From positions 1,272,067-1,336,066 of the forward strand of contig KN832874.1 in NCBI GenBank assembly GCA_000827325.1: a DNA stretch of 64,000 nt. The letters run 5' to 3'. Positions within the stretch are counted from its first letter, which is position 1. Each line of letters begins with the position of its first letter. Below are positions 10,816 to 22,130 of the stretch, in pieces. Origin of the DNA: Oidiodendron maius Zn. Lineage: Eukaryota; Ascomycota; Leotiomycetes; Myxotrichaceae. The notes under the pieces are model-generated. The model searched no databases, was not told where the DNA came from, and saw only the letters and a list, made by a program, of their open reading frames with translations. The position numbers were made by a program, and so were the translations under genes.

Positions 10816-13000
10816 TTAAGGAATCCCCGGTCGAAGATCAAGACTGTCCCTATATTGAGCTGAGGAGATTTGTGCCTTCTCCTTTGCACTTCGAACTGAT
10901 TTTGAAGTCTGAGGGAGAAGCTCCAGGGTCTGCAGCAAGATTGACTGGAGGTGCTCGAAGGTACCCTGCTCAAGCGCGCCTGACTTGTAATCCCGTTCCA
11001 TCCCGTTCCACAAGAGTTGAACGGCTGCCACTACGTGATGGGGATAAGGGTCAATGGCAACCAACGGAACTTGGACAAAGTTGTTCTTCGTAGCTCCTTG
11101 TGGCCTGGGTAGGGAAAATTGATTGCTGAGTCCAAATACTAGGCAATTTATTATGTTGCCTTCCACGTCTGATTTCGTTATGGATAGTTGCTCCAAGATA
11201 TCCGTACGTCTTGCAATTTCAATGGCATCAATCATTATTAAGATAGATAGATGATAGTGAAGCATGAGTTCATCTTGAAGAAAGCAGCAGTGATTAGTAT
11301 TGTTATCCTCTTTGATGAAAGGATTCTGTAGCGGAGAATAACTCACACCAGCGAAGCTTTGTATGCTGAGATAGAAACTGGATACGGCGCTCACAGGTCA
11401 TCAGGAGAGGTCTGTATGTCACATTGAACTGTTTAATCGCATCGACAGCACTCGTGTACGCATGGTGCACAGTTTCCTCCTTGTGGCCCTCTCGAAGGGC
11501 CTCCTTAAGGACAGCAGCCATTTTCCACACGCGGAGCTTCCAAGCAGCACCCGCCGCAATGATGCGATTCGCATTTTCCTCTGAAACCACCATTCCGTGG
11601 ACGCGCCAGTCCTCGGTCTGCTCGTGGAAGATGTCCGTACATGACTTCACCAAGCGCCAAGAAGATTCCGACTCCCAGCCGAGGAGCCCTGACGAAAGCA
11701 GAGACTTGCTACTGAAAGTTAGGGAGGACGAGGTGTCAAAAGTAAGAGCGGCCCAGTATATCATGCTCTCGATACTCAGAAACTCTGATCGAATCTCATT
11801 CGGACTAGGGATGCGCGATGCTCGGTCTTGAAATGGAGAGACCTTCGAGCCGTTGAACTCAACACATCTTTGTCGAGCGCGGAGATGTAGTACCTGCTGT
11901 AAAGCAGTTTGTACAGCACAGAGAGCTGAAATTCCATCATCTTCTTCCTCTTCTGAAATCCCTACAGGTATAGGAACCATAGCAAAGAGATACAGACTCC
12001 ACATCGATCGATAGCACGGCCGATTAATGGCCTTGAGCAGGTCTTTCCGCAAGCCTCGCCAAAGGCCTTGGATTAGTTGAGTTTGTGCTGCTTTTTGTGC
12101 AGATGATCGAAAAGTGAGAGGCAGCCAACGAGCGGAAAACGTCTGAATTGCTTGGCTTAGGGTGCGATCGATTTGCTTCTCTCTTTCCACCTCCGCCTGG
12201 GTTGCGACCCGGTCAATTACATTCTTCTCCTGACTTTCCAAATCATTCATCCATTGATCGCATTGCCTACAAAGAGCAGATATGCTAATAGACAATTCAA
12301 GCGGCCTTTGCTCACTAGAGTCGGGTTCTAATTGTCCATGCTCTCCAAACCTGGGATACTATTTAGGTTCTTTCAAGGTAAGGAGAGCCATCTTACTTAC
12401 ACAAAAGGACAGCTATAATTCCCTAACCAGGAACCAAAGACTGCTTCAAAAATATCTTCATAAGTGGTACGTAGCCAGTCCGCCACGTCGGCACTTATGG
12501 GCATTGCAGGTATGCTCAACGCGGAATGTTCACGCCAGTCATCGTCAGATGCATGTTCCTCGGCACTGCGTTATTGAAATGTTAATAATCTAGCGATAGT
12601 AATCATTCAAATAATTTAATATACCTCTCAGAATAAGGGCTAAAATCAGGACTTCGTAATCTAGAAATGAGGCTGATGCCGACAAAACTTGCGGTTTGTC
12701 TTGACAGACGCCGGTGATCTGAAGGCGAAGATTGACTATTAGAGCTGGCAGAATGCCTGTTCATCCACTGCAAATCAAAACACGTATTAGAAATTTTCCA
12801 TAGGAAGAGAGACGGATCACAAGCAATCTGCTTACCTGAAAACTACAGGTAAGCTTTCGAGTAGCACACCGCGAGCAGGTGGAGAGGCCAGCCAAACCCA
12901 TGGCTGAGCGTCCTCTCATGGCGTCGCATGCGACGCGAGATTTTCTGCACGCATCGCAACTAGAAAATTGCTTACGGCGATTCACAGAACCAGTCTCCAT
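10816..13000 (-). CDS. Zn2Cys6 transcription factor, candidate regulator of the CGGATCCG genes
   Basis: A nuclear fungal-type binuclear zinc-cluster regulator. The first exon, 13000-12836, encodes METGSVNRRKQ followed by the cluster CDACRKSRVACD...CSRCATRKLTCSF. All six cysteines are present, with an unusually long middle loop (about 15 residues). Later exons carry VADWLRTTYEDIFEAVFG, LCRQCDQWMNDLESQEKN and a helical middle-homology-like region, including LLSSGLLGWESESSWRLV and WYELMLHYHLSILIMIDAIE. Joins near 12836/12767 and at the GTGAGT donor after LRW (near 11352) keep the frame. The start is the only ATG before the cluster. It is the nearest regulator to the dehydrogenase, MFS and PHB-depolymerase genes, all on the same strand. 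Its role there is inferred from position only, and its own promoter has no CGGATCCG. Confidence 0.8.
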
Positions 13001-13499
13001 GACGATGTAGTCGAGTGTGCAGAAGAGCGTTCGATTTGGAAACGGCAAAGAACTTTGTGGATACAGTTACGTCTTATTAATAACACCTGCCGCGTTCGGA
13101 TGCTTCCCCGCAAATTGGCCACTCGCGGGGAAAAGCAGTTGAGCCCGAGCTGCTAATGCGGCTCATTACCCAGCCTGGATTGGATCAGTTTTCATTTATA
13201 TTTTAAATAATTAGCCACCAGAGGAACTAAATACTTGAAAGTATTATCCGCTAGAATACGAGTCTTACTGGCTGGAAGAAGAGCAACGCAGGAAAGCTAC
13301 CATATACCTCAGTCATCACTCCACGAGAAAGGTTTGAATGCTTAGTGAAAGGGAATCTATTTACAAGTGATGTAGATTAACCTCTACCCTAGTAAGGTAT
13401 CAAGATAATACAACTGCTTTAGCCCAATAGAAACGAGATCCAAGACCCGATGATGAAGCTTCACCTTTCAAGTCCAGCAATATAATCATACGTGACAGA
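13001..13499. other. Intergenic
   Basis: About 500 bp between the Zn2Cys6 gene and the 3' end of the dehydrogenase gene, presumably the regulator's promoter. I see no CGGATCCG site and no gene. Confidence 0.4.
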
Positions 13500-14718
13500 C
13501 TAAAGCATGGGCTTTTGATCTTGTGCATCTGTGTAATTATAAAATCCTCGCCCGCTCTTTATCCCTAAGTGGCCATTCCGGATCATGCTTTGGAGATAAT
13601 CTCGTGGCTCATGAGGTACGCCAATTCTGGAGTCCGCATAGTGATTTTCAATGTCAAGCACAACATCTAATCCAACGATATCCATAAGTTCGCATGGCCC
13701 CTGTCGTGTCTTCAGCACATCTTTAAAAATTGCATCAATCTCTTGTGGCGTTCCGACGCCTTCAGCCAGAGCTAGAAGGGTTTCTCGTTTAATTGCAGCC
13801 CAAATCCTGTTGTAATATTAATATCTAGTAATTGCAAATGACTAAACCTCCTTCCAGATTCCAGATAGATTTACCTATTATATAAATAACCTATAGAGCT
13901 CTTCTTTACGTGAAATGGCCTGAAACCATGACTCGCACATTGCTTTAAGAGTAGAGCTATAAGAGATGGGTCTGTTTCGGGGTGGCCCATAATTTCAATT
14001 GCTAGAAAGTCGGCGTTAGGAAGTCAAATCTATGTAGTAAAATACTTTCATATCTCGATATAGATACATACCGGATGTCTCTGGTGGCCAGTCTAATTAT
14101 TTTCCGCGTCGAGTCAGCAATGTCTACAACTTTAGGTCAGTCTCCACAGAGATCACGTACAACAGTGTGCACTCAATGCCCTCTTGCTGTTGCGCAACTT
14201 CAACCCATCTAAAATCTCTGGGATCCCATAACTGCTGGAATTGGATGCGATGATGGTATCCTCTGGGGCATCTGCATCAAGCTGGGCGATTACTTTCTGC
14301 TTTAATGCTAAGATCTCAGGCACACACTATTTGAGAAGACAATGTTAAGTACCCCCACCTCTATCTTTCAGGGCCAAATCATACCTCAATCACCAGCCAT
14401 GCGTCTTGAAGTTTTGGTTTCAGCATATTCGGGTGTGATGTGGTAAGATCTCCCCAATTTCTATCATGATTAATCGAGGCCGCACGAAGCTGCTGCACAT
14501 ATCGCCGGCCATCTTGGAGCTGCCGCTCCTCTAGATCGACCAGGTGAACCGGGCCTCCTCTGCTTGACCACTTGAAGTTTTTTTCAATCAATATCAGCAT
14601 ATCTGATAAAACTAATACAAAACAAAGATCGGTTTCTCACCATGTAGGCTAGTCGCCTGCCCTGAGTGCCAGCACCGATGATCACAACAGACCCTCGCAG
14701 TTGATCGAGTGCTCCCAT
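13500..14718 (-). CDS. 3-hydroxyacyl-CoA dehydrogenase family protein
   Basis: Six exons, 14718-14641, 14570-14385, 14326-14161, 14092-14072, 14001-13875 and 13806-13500, join in frame to give 294 residues. The N-terminal NAD-binding fold has VVIIGAGTQGRRLAYM (GxGxxG), then VHLVDLEERQ with the acidic residue that selects NAD. The catalytic pair fits AHC (His) and AIEIMGHPET (Glu), and NSSS is also present. The C-terminal helical domain contains GYLYNRIWAAIKRETL, GPCELMDIVGLDVVLDI and GIKSGRGFYNY. The family oxidises 3-hydroxyacyl-CoA or related 3-hydroxy acids with NAD+. One exon is only 21 bases and lies between the catalytic residues. No C-terminal SKL-type peroxisome signal is seen. Three CGGATCCG sites lie 243-341 bp upstream. 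In this setting 3-hydroxybutyryl-CoA is a plausible but unproven substrate. Confidence 0.85.
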
Positions 14719-15528
14719 TTTAACATTCGTACGCAGTCAATGGTAGAAACACAGTTATTGACGTAATACAAAGCTGGTAATCCCCGTCCTCTCAAGCGTA
14801 ACGGGGAGGTTTACTGAAAGGCTCCTCGACAGAACAATGGGTAATCTTAACGTCGAAGGTGAAAATCAAGTCATAAATGAAGGGCAACTCTTATACTAAT
14901 TAAGATCCGTGTGCCAACTTAGTAATGATAGCATCTAGTGGCTAGACTATAGGTAACTATCGGATCCGCCGCGTTTAAGTGCGTGACATTGTATTGTTCA
15001 ACAGCGGAGTCGAAAGGAATTTTGCTGATTGGTCGAGGACATCGGATCCGAGTAATTACGGATCCGCCATAGCCAAAAAGGCGCCAAGCCCGAAACAGCC
15101 ACAATCTCGGTCAACTCGGGACCAAGTAACCAGATCATCCGCACACGTCTTTTGTCTTTGCCCACGATGATACTAATCGATTACTACCAGTGACATTACA
15201 ATTATTGACTTAGAACTAAAAGGATTAATTACAACGGACTACATGACTAATAACTCTCCTTTGATGAGCCTTGTAAATTGGGAAGTGGGCATTGGATAAA
15301 TAGAATTATGAAACTGGGGTAATAATGATACCTTAAGGTTTAGATTAGACTTTTATACATGACCCAATGCAAACTCAACAAAGTCTTCGTGAGAAATGTG
15401 GCAAAATTGATATTAGCTGGCTAAAATCGCTTCTAAAACAATGTACTCTTTCCGGACGAGAAATATTAGAGCTCGACTATAGACAATTTCTCATAACTCA
15501 GAACCTGTCAGCGGTGAAGCATCTCAGA
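14719..15528. promoter_or_regulatory. Promoter of the dehydrogenase gene with three CGGATCCG sites
   Basis: CGGATCCG occurs at 14961-14968, 15043-15050 and 15059-15066. The last two are 16 bp apart, and the third is in the longer context AATTACGGATCCG. No gene is seen between here and the end of the MFS gene at 15529. Confidence 0.75.
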
Positions 15529-17161
15529 TCAAGACTCTGCGCTAATCATTCCCTTATCTTCAGACTCTTCAACGTGAGAGGCTTCGTTAACTTGTGTATC
15601 AGCACCTTTTTCCAATTCATTAGACCCTGTATACTTTCGACTCTTCAATTTTTTTGCCACTCGAACTGAGTCGAAGATCGTATTCGAAGATTCAAATATC
15701 TCATCGATTTCCTCCAACGAATATTGTGCTGTTTCAGGAAAGAAGAAGTATATCGTTGGCACAAATGCCGCATTGAGACAACAATATATGAGGAAATATT
15801 TCCAAGCAATGTTAGTGAACGCAATAGGAGTCACTTCGGCGACGAGGAAGTTGAATAGCCAGGATACAGCCGTGGACAATCCACAGGTTGCCGCTCGCAG
15901 ATGAACTGGCGCAATCTCGCTTGCATAGAGAAATGGTATTCCGAGGAAACCCAAAACGTAGACGAAATAATAGAGGTATAGGAAAAAAACGCCTGCTTTG
16001 AGAGCCGCAGGGTTTTCAGGGTGAGATGCGACTCCAGAAAGGCAGGCGAAGCACAGTGACATTCCGCCGGCGCTCAACAGCATTAGTCTCCGGCGACCAA
16101 ATCGATCGACTGTAAACGCACAGCAAAAGGCACCGAGGATCATGGCGAACTGAGACGATGCGGCTAGGATTCCGGAAGTAGTGGAGCTGAAGTGAAGCTG
16201 CTGGGAGTAGATGGTCGGCGCGTAATATGCGATGGAATTTACACCACTCATCTGCAAGAACATCTGAGCAGTCGCAGCGAGAATGACACGATGGAAAGAT
16301 CGCTGAGGCCCCATTTTGAACATTGCGCTGAGATTGCTGCTTCCTGCCCGTTCAAATGACTGCCGGATGTTATCAATCTCGTGGTTCACGACTGGCCCAT
16401 GTGGATCATCGTCGTACAAGATGCTGAGTATCTCCCGACCTTCATCCCAGCGGTTCGTCTTGCAGAGCCAGCGGGGGCTTTCCGGCAATGTAAAAATAAA
16501 GGCACAAACCAGGATCGAAAGGAACAGAGTGAATGCCAATGTGAAACGCCATGAGACTGAGTTTGGTTGGGTGAATGACATCCCAAAGGCAATCCACAGC
16601 GCCAGTGCAATACCAGATGCACAAAATACGCCAAACGCAGAAACATGCTCGCCACGGCTCTCGGCTTTGGAGACTTCGGACTGCCAGACCGAAACAGTGG
16701 CAATGATCCCTCCAGTTCCCAGGCCTATGATTATTCGTCCCACAATGAATTGAGCAAAGCCAAAGGCAGATGCCTGTAAAATTGCCCCAACCCCTTGGAC
16801 AATACTGGCTATGAAAATGGTCTTCCGACGACCCAGGAGATCCCCGAGAAAGGTACAGCCAAGTGCTCCAAACACTCCAAACAACGTGTAAAGCGCAACG
16901 ACAGTTCCTATAGAGACTCATCAGAGTCTGCCTTCGTCCATGAGGGAAATATCACTCACCCTGGATTCTAGAGTTGTGTTGTTTCTGAGCACCCACTGTA
17001 TCAAGCGTATTCATCTGAGGAAATTGTTGATTGAATGTGACGTCCGCGAGGACGCCTCCAGCGGATGCTTGATTATAGCCAAAAATCATAACACCAAGGC
17101 AGGCTTCCGCCCATATTGTCAAGGACAATTTAGAGCCCCGAAGTCCCCAGAATCGCGCCAT
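15529..17161 (-). CDS. MFS sugar-porter family transporter
   Basis: Two exons, 17161-16960 and 16907-15529, join at GG|GAACTG and give 526 residues with twelve membrane segments. Sugar-porter signatures are present: GDLLGRRKTIF, GRIIIGLGTGG, PESPRWL, GVNSIAYYAPTIY, DRFGRRRLML and PETAQYSLEEIDEIF. Start ATG 17161 gives MARFWGLRGSKLSL, then a first helix FGYNQASAGGVL typical of the family. These are plasma-membrane proton symporters for sugars, but fungal members also carry other small polar molecules such as quinate or lactose, so the substrate cannot be read from sequence. Two CGGATCCG sites lie 250 and 294 bp upstream of the start. The gene sits between the dehydrogenase and the PHB depolymerase genes on the same strand, so import of the depolymerase product is one possibility. 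Confidence 0.9.
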
Positions 17162-17856
17162 TGTTTAATGGTCTCGAGCCCTCGTATTTTCAGATGACAA
17201 AGAGTGGAGAGGTAGAAGAGATGCAGTTCAGAAAATCTAGCTAAGGATCAACAGAATATAGTCCAAAAGCAACAGCTGCATTTGTAAACGATCTGGACTG
17301 TCTCGAAAGCCTACGAAGAATACTTGGGAGTGGGAGAGATATTTATCCAAGCTGAATGATGATCAAGCTTTCTCTCGACGTTTATTGCTCTTGGCCCACA
17401 CCCCTTATTACGGATCCGACAACATTTGGATTTTGTGTCGCTTTCCCCAAATTTCGGATCCGTCGCGGGAAGGATCCAGTCCAAAAGGGGCAAACGAGGT
17501 GGCGTCTAGTATCTATTATTGGCCAGACCGACTAAGAGGTGAGTAAAAGGTCTCCGCTTGTTAACTTAGAAAGGATGGTGGCTGACTGTTTACAAAATGC
17601 GGGGGATCAAGCTTTCCATTAGTGGGGGATCCCTTAGGAGATCCTGTCCCAGTCCATTGTCTCTATTTAGCACGGTCGAATGGAAGGTAGTTCTGCGGGA
17701 AATAGTTCTCGGTTAAATAACTGCATTAAAATCATATTTTCATTATATGAATATCATTGCTGAGATACGATAAAAGGCGACTTGTGACGTTGTATTCTGG
17801 TACCTGCTGCGAGACTGTCAATCTCGCGCTCCTCGGAAGGTTAAATCTTCCGCAAC
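17162..17856. promoter_or_regulatory. Promoter of the MFS gene with two CGGATCCG sites
   Basis: CGGATCCG occurs at 17411-17418 (context TATTACGGATCCG) and at 17455-17462, 44 bp apart. The remainder, up to the PHB depolymerase stop codon, holds no gene that I can see. Confidence 0.75.
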
Positions 17857-19180
17857 TTATAACAAGCACTGAGAGTAATATATAGTGTACGTAGTACAAA
17901 TTCCAACCGCACAAGTTGTTGGACCTGTCCAGCCTATCCCACCACACTGTCCGTACAGTGGCGCGCCAGTACTCGTGCTCCCCACAGCTGTGCTGGTACT
18001 TGTTCCTCCAGTGCCACCACCCGAGTTACCACCAATGATTTGATTGACCTGATTAACGATAGCAGCCATTTGGACCCCTATAGGAGGAAACACGTTTGGT
18101 TAGTACAGATGGGATGGTAAATCGTACCATGATGGCCGCACATGGAGCTGGTCTTACTCACCTCCAGTTTGGTCTGCATTTTCTCCATACCAGCCCACCC
18201 AGTCCCAGCATCCATTGGGATTAGGTATCTCCATTCCATCCCAGGCGCCGTGCTCTGTGTCATCAATAACTGCCTGAGGATACAGGATGATGATGTTGTT
18301 CGTGTCGGCCCACATGTTATATCCCGTGTTGTCAATATATTTAGACCCAATCTGGCTGTAGCCCTGGAGGCATCCGTGCACTGCGACATGTAGCTTGCAG
18401 ACAGTGGATGATTGTTGGCAGGCTGCAGGCACGTATAGGTATGCTGTTGTATCCATTCCGGAGGCGCCATAGGTCCCAGTCTGGCTGAAGGACACGACGC
18501 TACCGGATAATGTGCCTGTATTTCGCGGGTTCAGAGAACCGTACAACCACTGCAAAACTGCACCGGCACCGTCGTATCCACAGTTGCTAATATAAGGGGA
18601 GATAGACTCGCGACATGGGTTGTCTCCAGAACCGTCGAAGTCAGTTGGGAAAGTGTGCACAGCGCCACTGGTTGTAATGAAGGTGGTATTGGACGCGTCA
18701 TCAAAGTTAGACAATTGTGCTTTCAATTGATTCATCACATTTGGGCCGACAGTGGTATCCGCTGATCCGACTTGCATGTAGATTCTTCTCTGGTCGAGGT
18801 TTCCTACGGAATCAATTTGATTTCCGCTCCAGGCCTTCATGTTAGCGGTCGGGGTGGTTATGGATGGAACCTCATTGTACATGCAGTCAAGGTACTGTTT
18901 ATGTCACAGAATTAGACGGGCCAGTTTGTTCTTTCTGCAGAGTACGATGACTTACAGGTTGGTTTCGAGCACAGTCAAATGGTCCACCAGCAAAGACTCC
19001 AAAACCCGACTTGAAGGTCTCGGAGTAGGCCACCCCAAGTTGAACTGCCATAAACCCACCACTAGAGAGACCAGATACCGAGACCGAGTTGACGTCCACA
19101 TTGTATGTGCCAAGGCCGGCTGCAAGTGTTGTGGTCATGACGACGGATACCAATCCCAGAGCGTTTGTGATGCTGAACAT
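17857..19180 (-). CDS. Secreted poly(3-hydroxybutyrate) depolymerase with C-terminal CBM1
   Basis: Three exons, 19180-18956, 18894-18162 and 18077-17857, join in frame to give 392 residues. A signal peptide ([20 protein letters not shown]) leads into a single-domain esterase closely resembling the fungal PHB depolymerase of Penicillium (Talaromyces) funiculosum. Shared segments include [51 protein letters not shown] and [13 protein letters not shown]. The catalytic triad fits Ser in GLSSGG, Asp in GSADTTVGP and His in GAVHTFPTD. Such enzymes cut extracellular PHB into 3-hydroxybutyrate units. After [14 protein letters not shown] comes a Gly/Ser/Thr linker and a CBM1 ([16 protein letters not shown]... 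to YYSQCL), a module normally found on cellulases. Two CGGATCCG sites lie 279 and 538 bp upstream. The enzyme class is well supported; activity on PHB itself is inferred from similarity. Confidence 0.9.
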
Positions 19181-20268
19181 GGTGCCTATTGAAATATAGA
19201 AGTTATCTTAGTCGGTGGAATAGAAAGTATAATTGAATTATATTCACTTAAGGATAGCCAGCTTTTGAGAGCGTGAAGTTGAACTTTTTAACCTAGGTCG
19301 TCATGGGCAGAACCAGCTCAAGCAACTACAACCTAGGAAGAAGGTAGAAAATGTAACAATCCATAAGATTCAGATCTCACAACACTCTGCGAAGACTCAA
19401 AAGCGGGATATAGAATAAAAATTCGGAATCTCGGTCCAGAATGCAACCTGTCGTAATACGGATCCGGGAATTGCACCAGGAGGTAAATGGGCATTCTGAT
19501 CGGATGCAACCAAATTGAGGAAATAGAGATCGAAATGCATTCATCGAATCCATTTTGGGGCGCCTATTCCCGTCACTGCAATTATTTGTGGATATCAACT
19601 TAAAAATAACCAATTGAACCCCACTGTACTAACTGAGTTTCTGGATATATTACGAGTTGCCCGGATCTGACCCCCCCCCCCCCCTTGGTTAAATTTTGGA
19701 CCTTCTCTCTCTGTTGTCGGATCCGAACTTAAATGCGCCGCTTTGGAAAAGTTTATTACCCCGCAGTGTTAAAGTCTGTCTGAAGTATATTTAACTTCGC
19801 TAAGGTTAAGCCGCGAATTCCTAGTGTGGCCACCATGTGAAGCCGATGTGAGTAATCGATGGACTGCCGGGTACACGGTGAGTAAAAATGCCTCTGGCAA
19901 TTATCGAGCCGTAGCCCAAACTCTAGGCTGGTGGAGAGTAGAACCATAACTTAGATCGCATAGATCTCCGCGACAAAACTAGGTTCATAATTTGGTGGAG
20001 CTATCATGAGACAACCTCCTGGATATTCTTATGCTTATGAAGAGCAAAGTGTAGAACGAGCCAGGTAAACGGATCTGGATCTTTATTTATCTCTATAGTT
20101 AATCTAGCCTCTAGTAGCAACTATAAGAACAGAAGAGGTTTTTTTCAAACCCAAAATTTCCAAAAAATTATAGTAGAGGGGAAATGTATTATATTATTCG
20201 ACGAGAGGGTCCTTCAGGTTTGGAGACTGATCGAATCAGTGTTTAACTCAGGGTGAGGAATCTAGCCT
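19181..20268. promoter_or_regulatory. Promoter of the PHB depolymerase gene with two CGGATCCG sites and a C14 tract
   Basis: CGGATCCG occurs at 19459-19466 (context TAATACGGATCCG) and at 19718-19725. A run of 14 C lies at 19671-19684 between the two sites. The rest, up to the DHA2 transporter stop codon, is AT-rich and without a gene that I recognise. Confidence 0.75.
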
Positions 20269-22130
20269 TCAGCCGCCAGCCGTCATCTCTAATTGCAGCT
20301 TTTCGGTGCTCATAAGGAGGCCGCTAACAAAGCATAGTGCCCCAGCTGCAATCGGCATGATCCAGATCTTACTTATTGTTTTGACAATAGCAGCTAACGC
20401 AAGGGTCTGAACCTCGCCCGCATCCTGGAGAATAACAGATTCAATGCCACCGAGGGCAGTGCGGAGTTCAGCGTCAGAGAAGTTGAATGAAGCGAGTGCT
20501 GTTTTTAGCTCACTGAAGCCTACATTTTGAAAGATAGAGCCTGCTATGGATAGCGCAATTGTTATCGAGCCGATCTGCGCAACATTGATGAAGCCAATAC
20601 CAGCTGGAACTTCTGAAGGGAGGACCTTGACGACGATCACTGTGTATGCCGTCTGCAGCGAAATGCCCGCACCAATAGCAAGGAGGACCTCGTAGCCATA
20701 TATCTTACTAGCAGAAGTATGCGGGTTGATTGTGTGCATCAAAGCACCTCCAATAATCATGAGTGCTCCCGATGCCACGTAGTAGGGCATGTAACGGCCC
20801 ACCTTTGGGAGAGAGCCACCTCCAATCATAACAAAAGTAACCATCACAGCAATGAAAGGTAAGAGGCGGACAGCAGCATGAATCGCAGAGTCCCCCTTGG
20901 TGAACTGGAAGAAGAGGGGAACGTAGTATATCGTGACGAAAGTCGTTGTTGCAGAACAAGCTGTCGTGAGGTATAATAGGATATGTGTCCGGTGCTTGAG
21001 GAACTGAACAGGGAAGAGTCGGCGCTCGGGGGTGGTGAAGATGCAATAGACCTGTTGTAGGGCGAAGAGGACAAGGAAAACTCCGAAAAAGACCCAAAAT
21101 ACAATAGGGCCTGCAGAGTTCCATCGCCAGGTGGAGCCGGCTAAAGTCAAGACTACCTGGAAGAAGGTAAAGACGATGGCATTAAAAACGACTCCAACCC
21201 AGTCAATGTTGGCAATCTTTGTGCTGGCTGGGGTGTCCGGGCGTGGGTTGAAGCTCGGAAAGAGGAAGATGTATATTGGGGAGCAAACCGCTGCTAGAGG
21301 GAGATTGATGTAGAATGCCCATCTCCAGGTAGCGCTGCTGCTTGCAAAGCCCCCTCCGATTAGAGGACCTACAATGCATCCTGTGCCCCAGCAGAGGCCT
21401 AGTAACGCATTAAAAATAGGACGTTCCTTATGGTTTGTGAAGATAGATATATAGGTTAATGCGCTACAGATAGTTAGCTAAAGTCAGTCAGAGGGCTGAA
21501 GATACATACCCCATGTAAATCCCTGCTCCCCCCATACCAGCGATGATACGACCACATATCATAGCATTCATGTTTGGTGCGGCGCCGCAGATTGCACTTC
21601 CAACTTCGAAGACCACTATACCAGCAATGTAGAGGATTTTGATATTAAAGAGTCCATTTGCGACTCCAATAAGCAAGATTACAGAGACCGATCCCATAGG
21701 AAATCCGATTCCAACCCAAGGTAGCTTTTCGATTTCGCCAAGAGACTCGAGGATCGGGCCCTGGACATCCGCCGCGATAGTTGTGTCAAGGCCTGTGAAT
21801 AATTATTATCGAGTTAATGACTGCTATCAATAAGGACATACCATAAAGGAAAGCACCCAGGCAGAAGCCAAGGGTAATCAAGCCCCATCGAACATTCCCA
21901 AATGGACGCTTAAAGTCCGCAGAACCGGGAGAGTTACTTGTATCTCCATTTTCTGGATTCCCAGATGGACTGTTAATCTCACTCTTCTCTTCCTTGGCAA
22001 GATCTATGGAAGATTCGGGGGCCTGCGTTTCGTCTCTACCAGCTACAAGATGTGGAGACGTATTTCGTGTTGAACCGGTTTCTCCTTCTTTATCAAAAGA
22101 GGCTCGTTTTGTATCAGGAGTCTCAGCCAT
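20269..22130 (-). CDS. MFS multidrug transporter, DHA2-like (14 helices)
   Basis: At least three exons. ATG 22130 (MAETPDTKRASF) starts a hydrophilic N-terminal tail of about 75 residues. The first helix region reads WGLITLGFCLGAFLYGLDTT, joined across an intron near 21792-21842. Family features are LDTTIAADVQ, PWVGIGFPM, GRIIAGMGGAGIYMG, ERPIFNALLG, GPLIGGGFASSSATWRWAF, GSTWRWNSAG and the C-terminal IALSIAGSIFQN. This fits the fungal 14-spanner drug:H+ antiporter group, plasma-membrane exporters of toxic compounds or secondary metabolites. No biosynthetic cluster is visible beside it. Its promoter has no CGGATCCG, so it does not appear to share the control signal of the three genes to its left. 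Confidence 0.88.

Noticed and set aside
16316-16753. 145-codon open frame on the plus strand
   Set aside because: It is antisense to the well-supported MFS sugar-porter exon and shows no family motif.
20269-22130. DHA2 transporter as part of the CGGATCCG group
   Set aside because: It is adjacent and on the same strand, but its upstream region has no CGGATCCG and its family exports drugs or metabolites.
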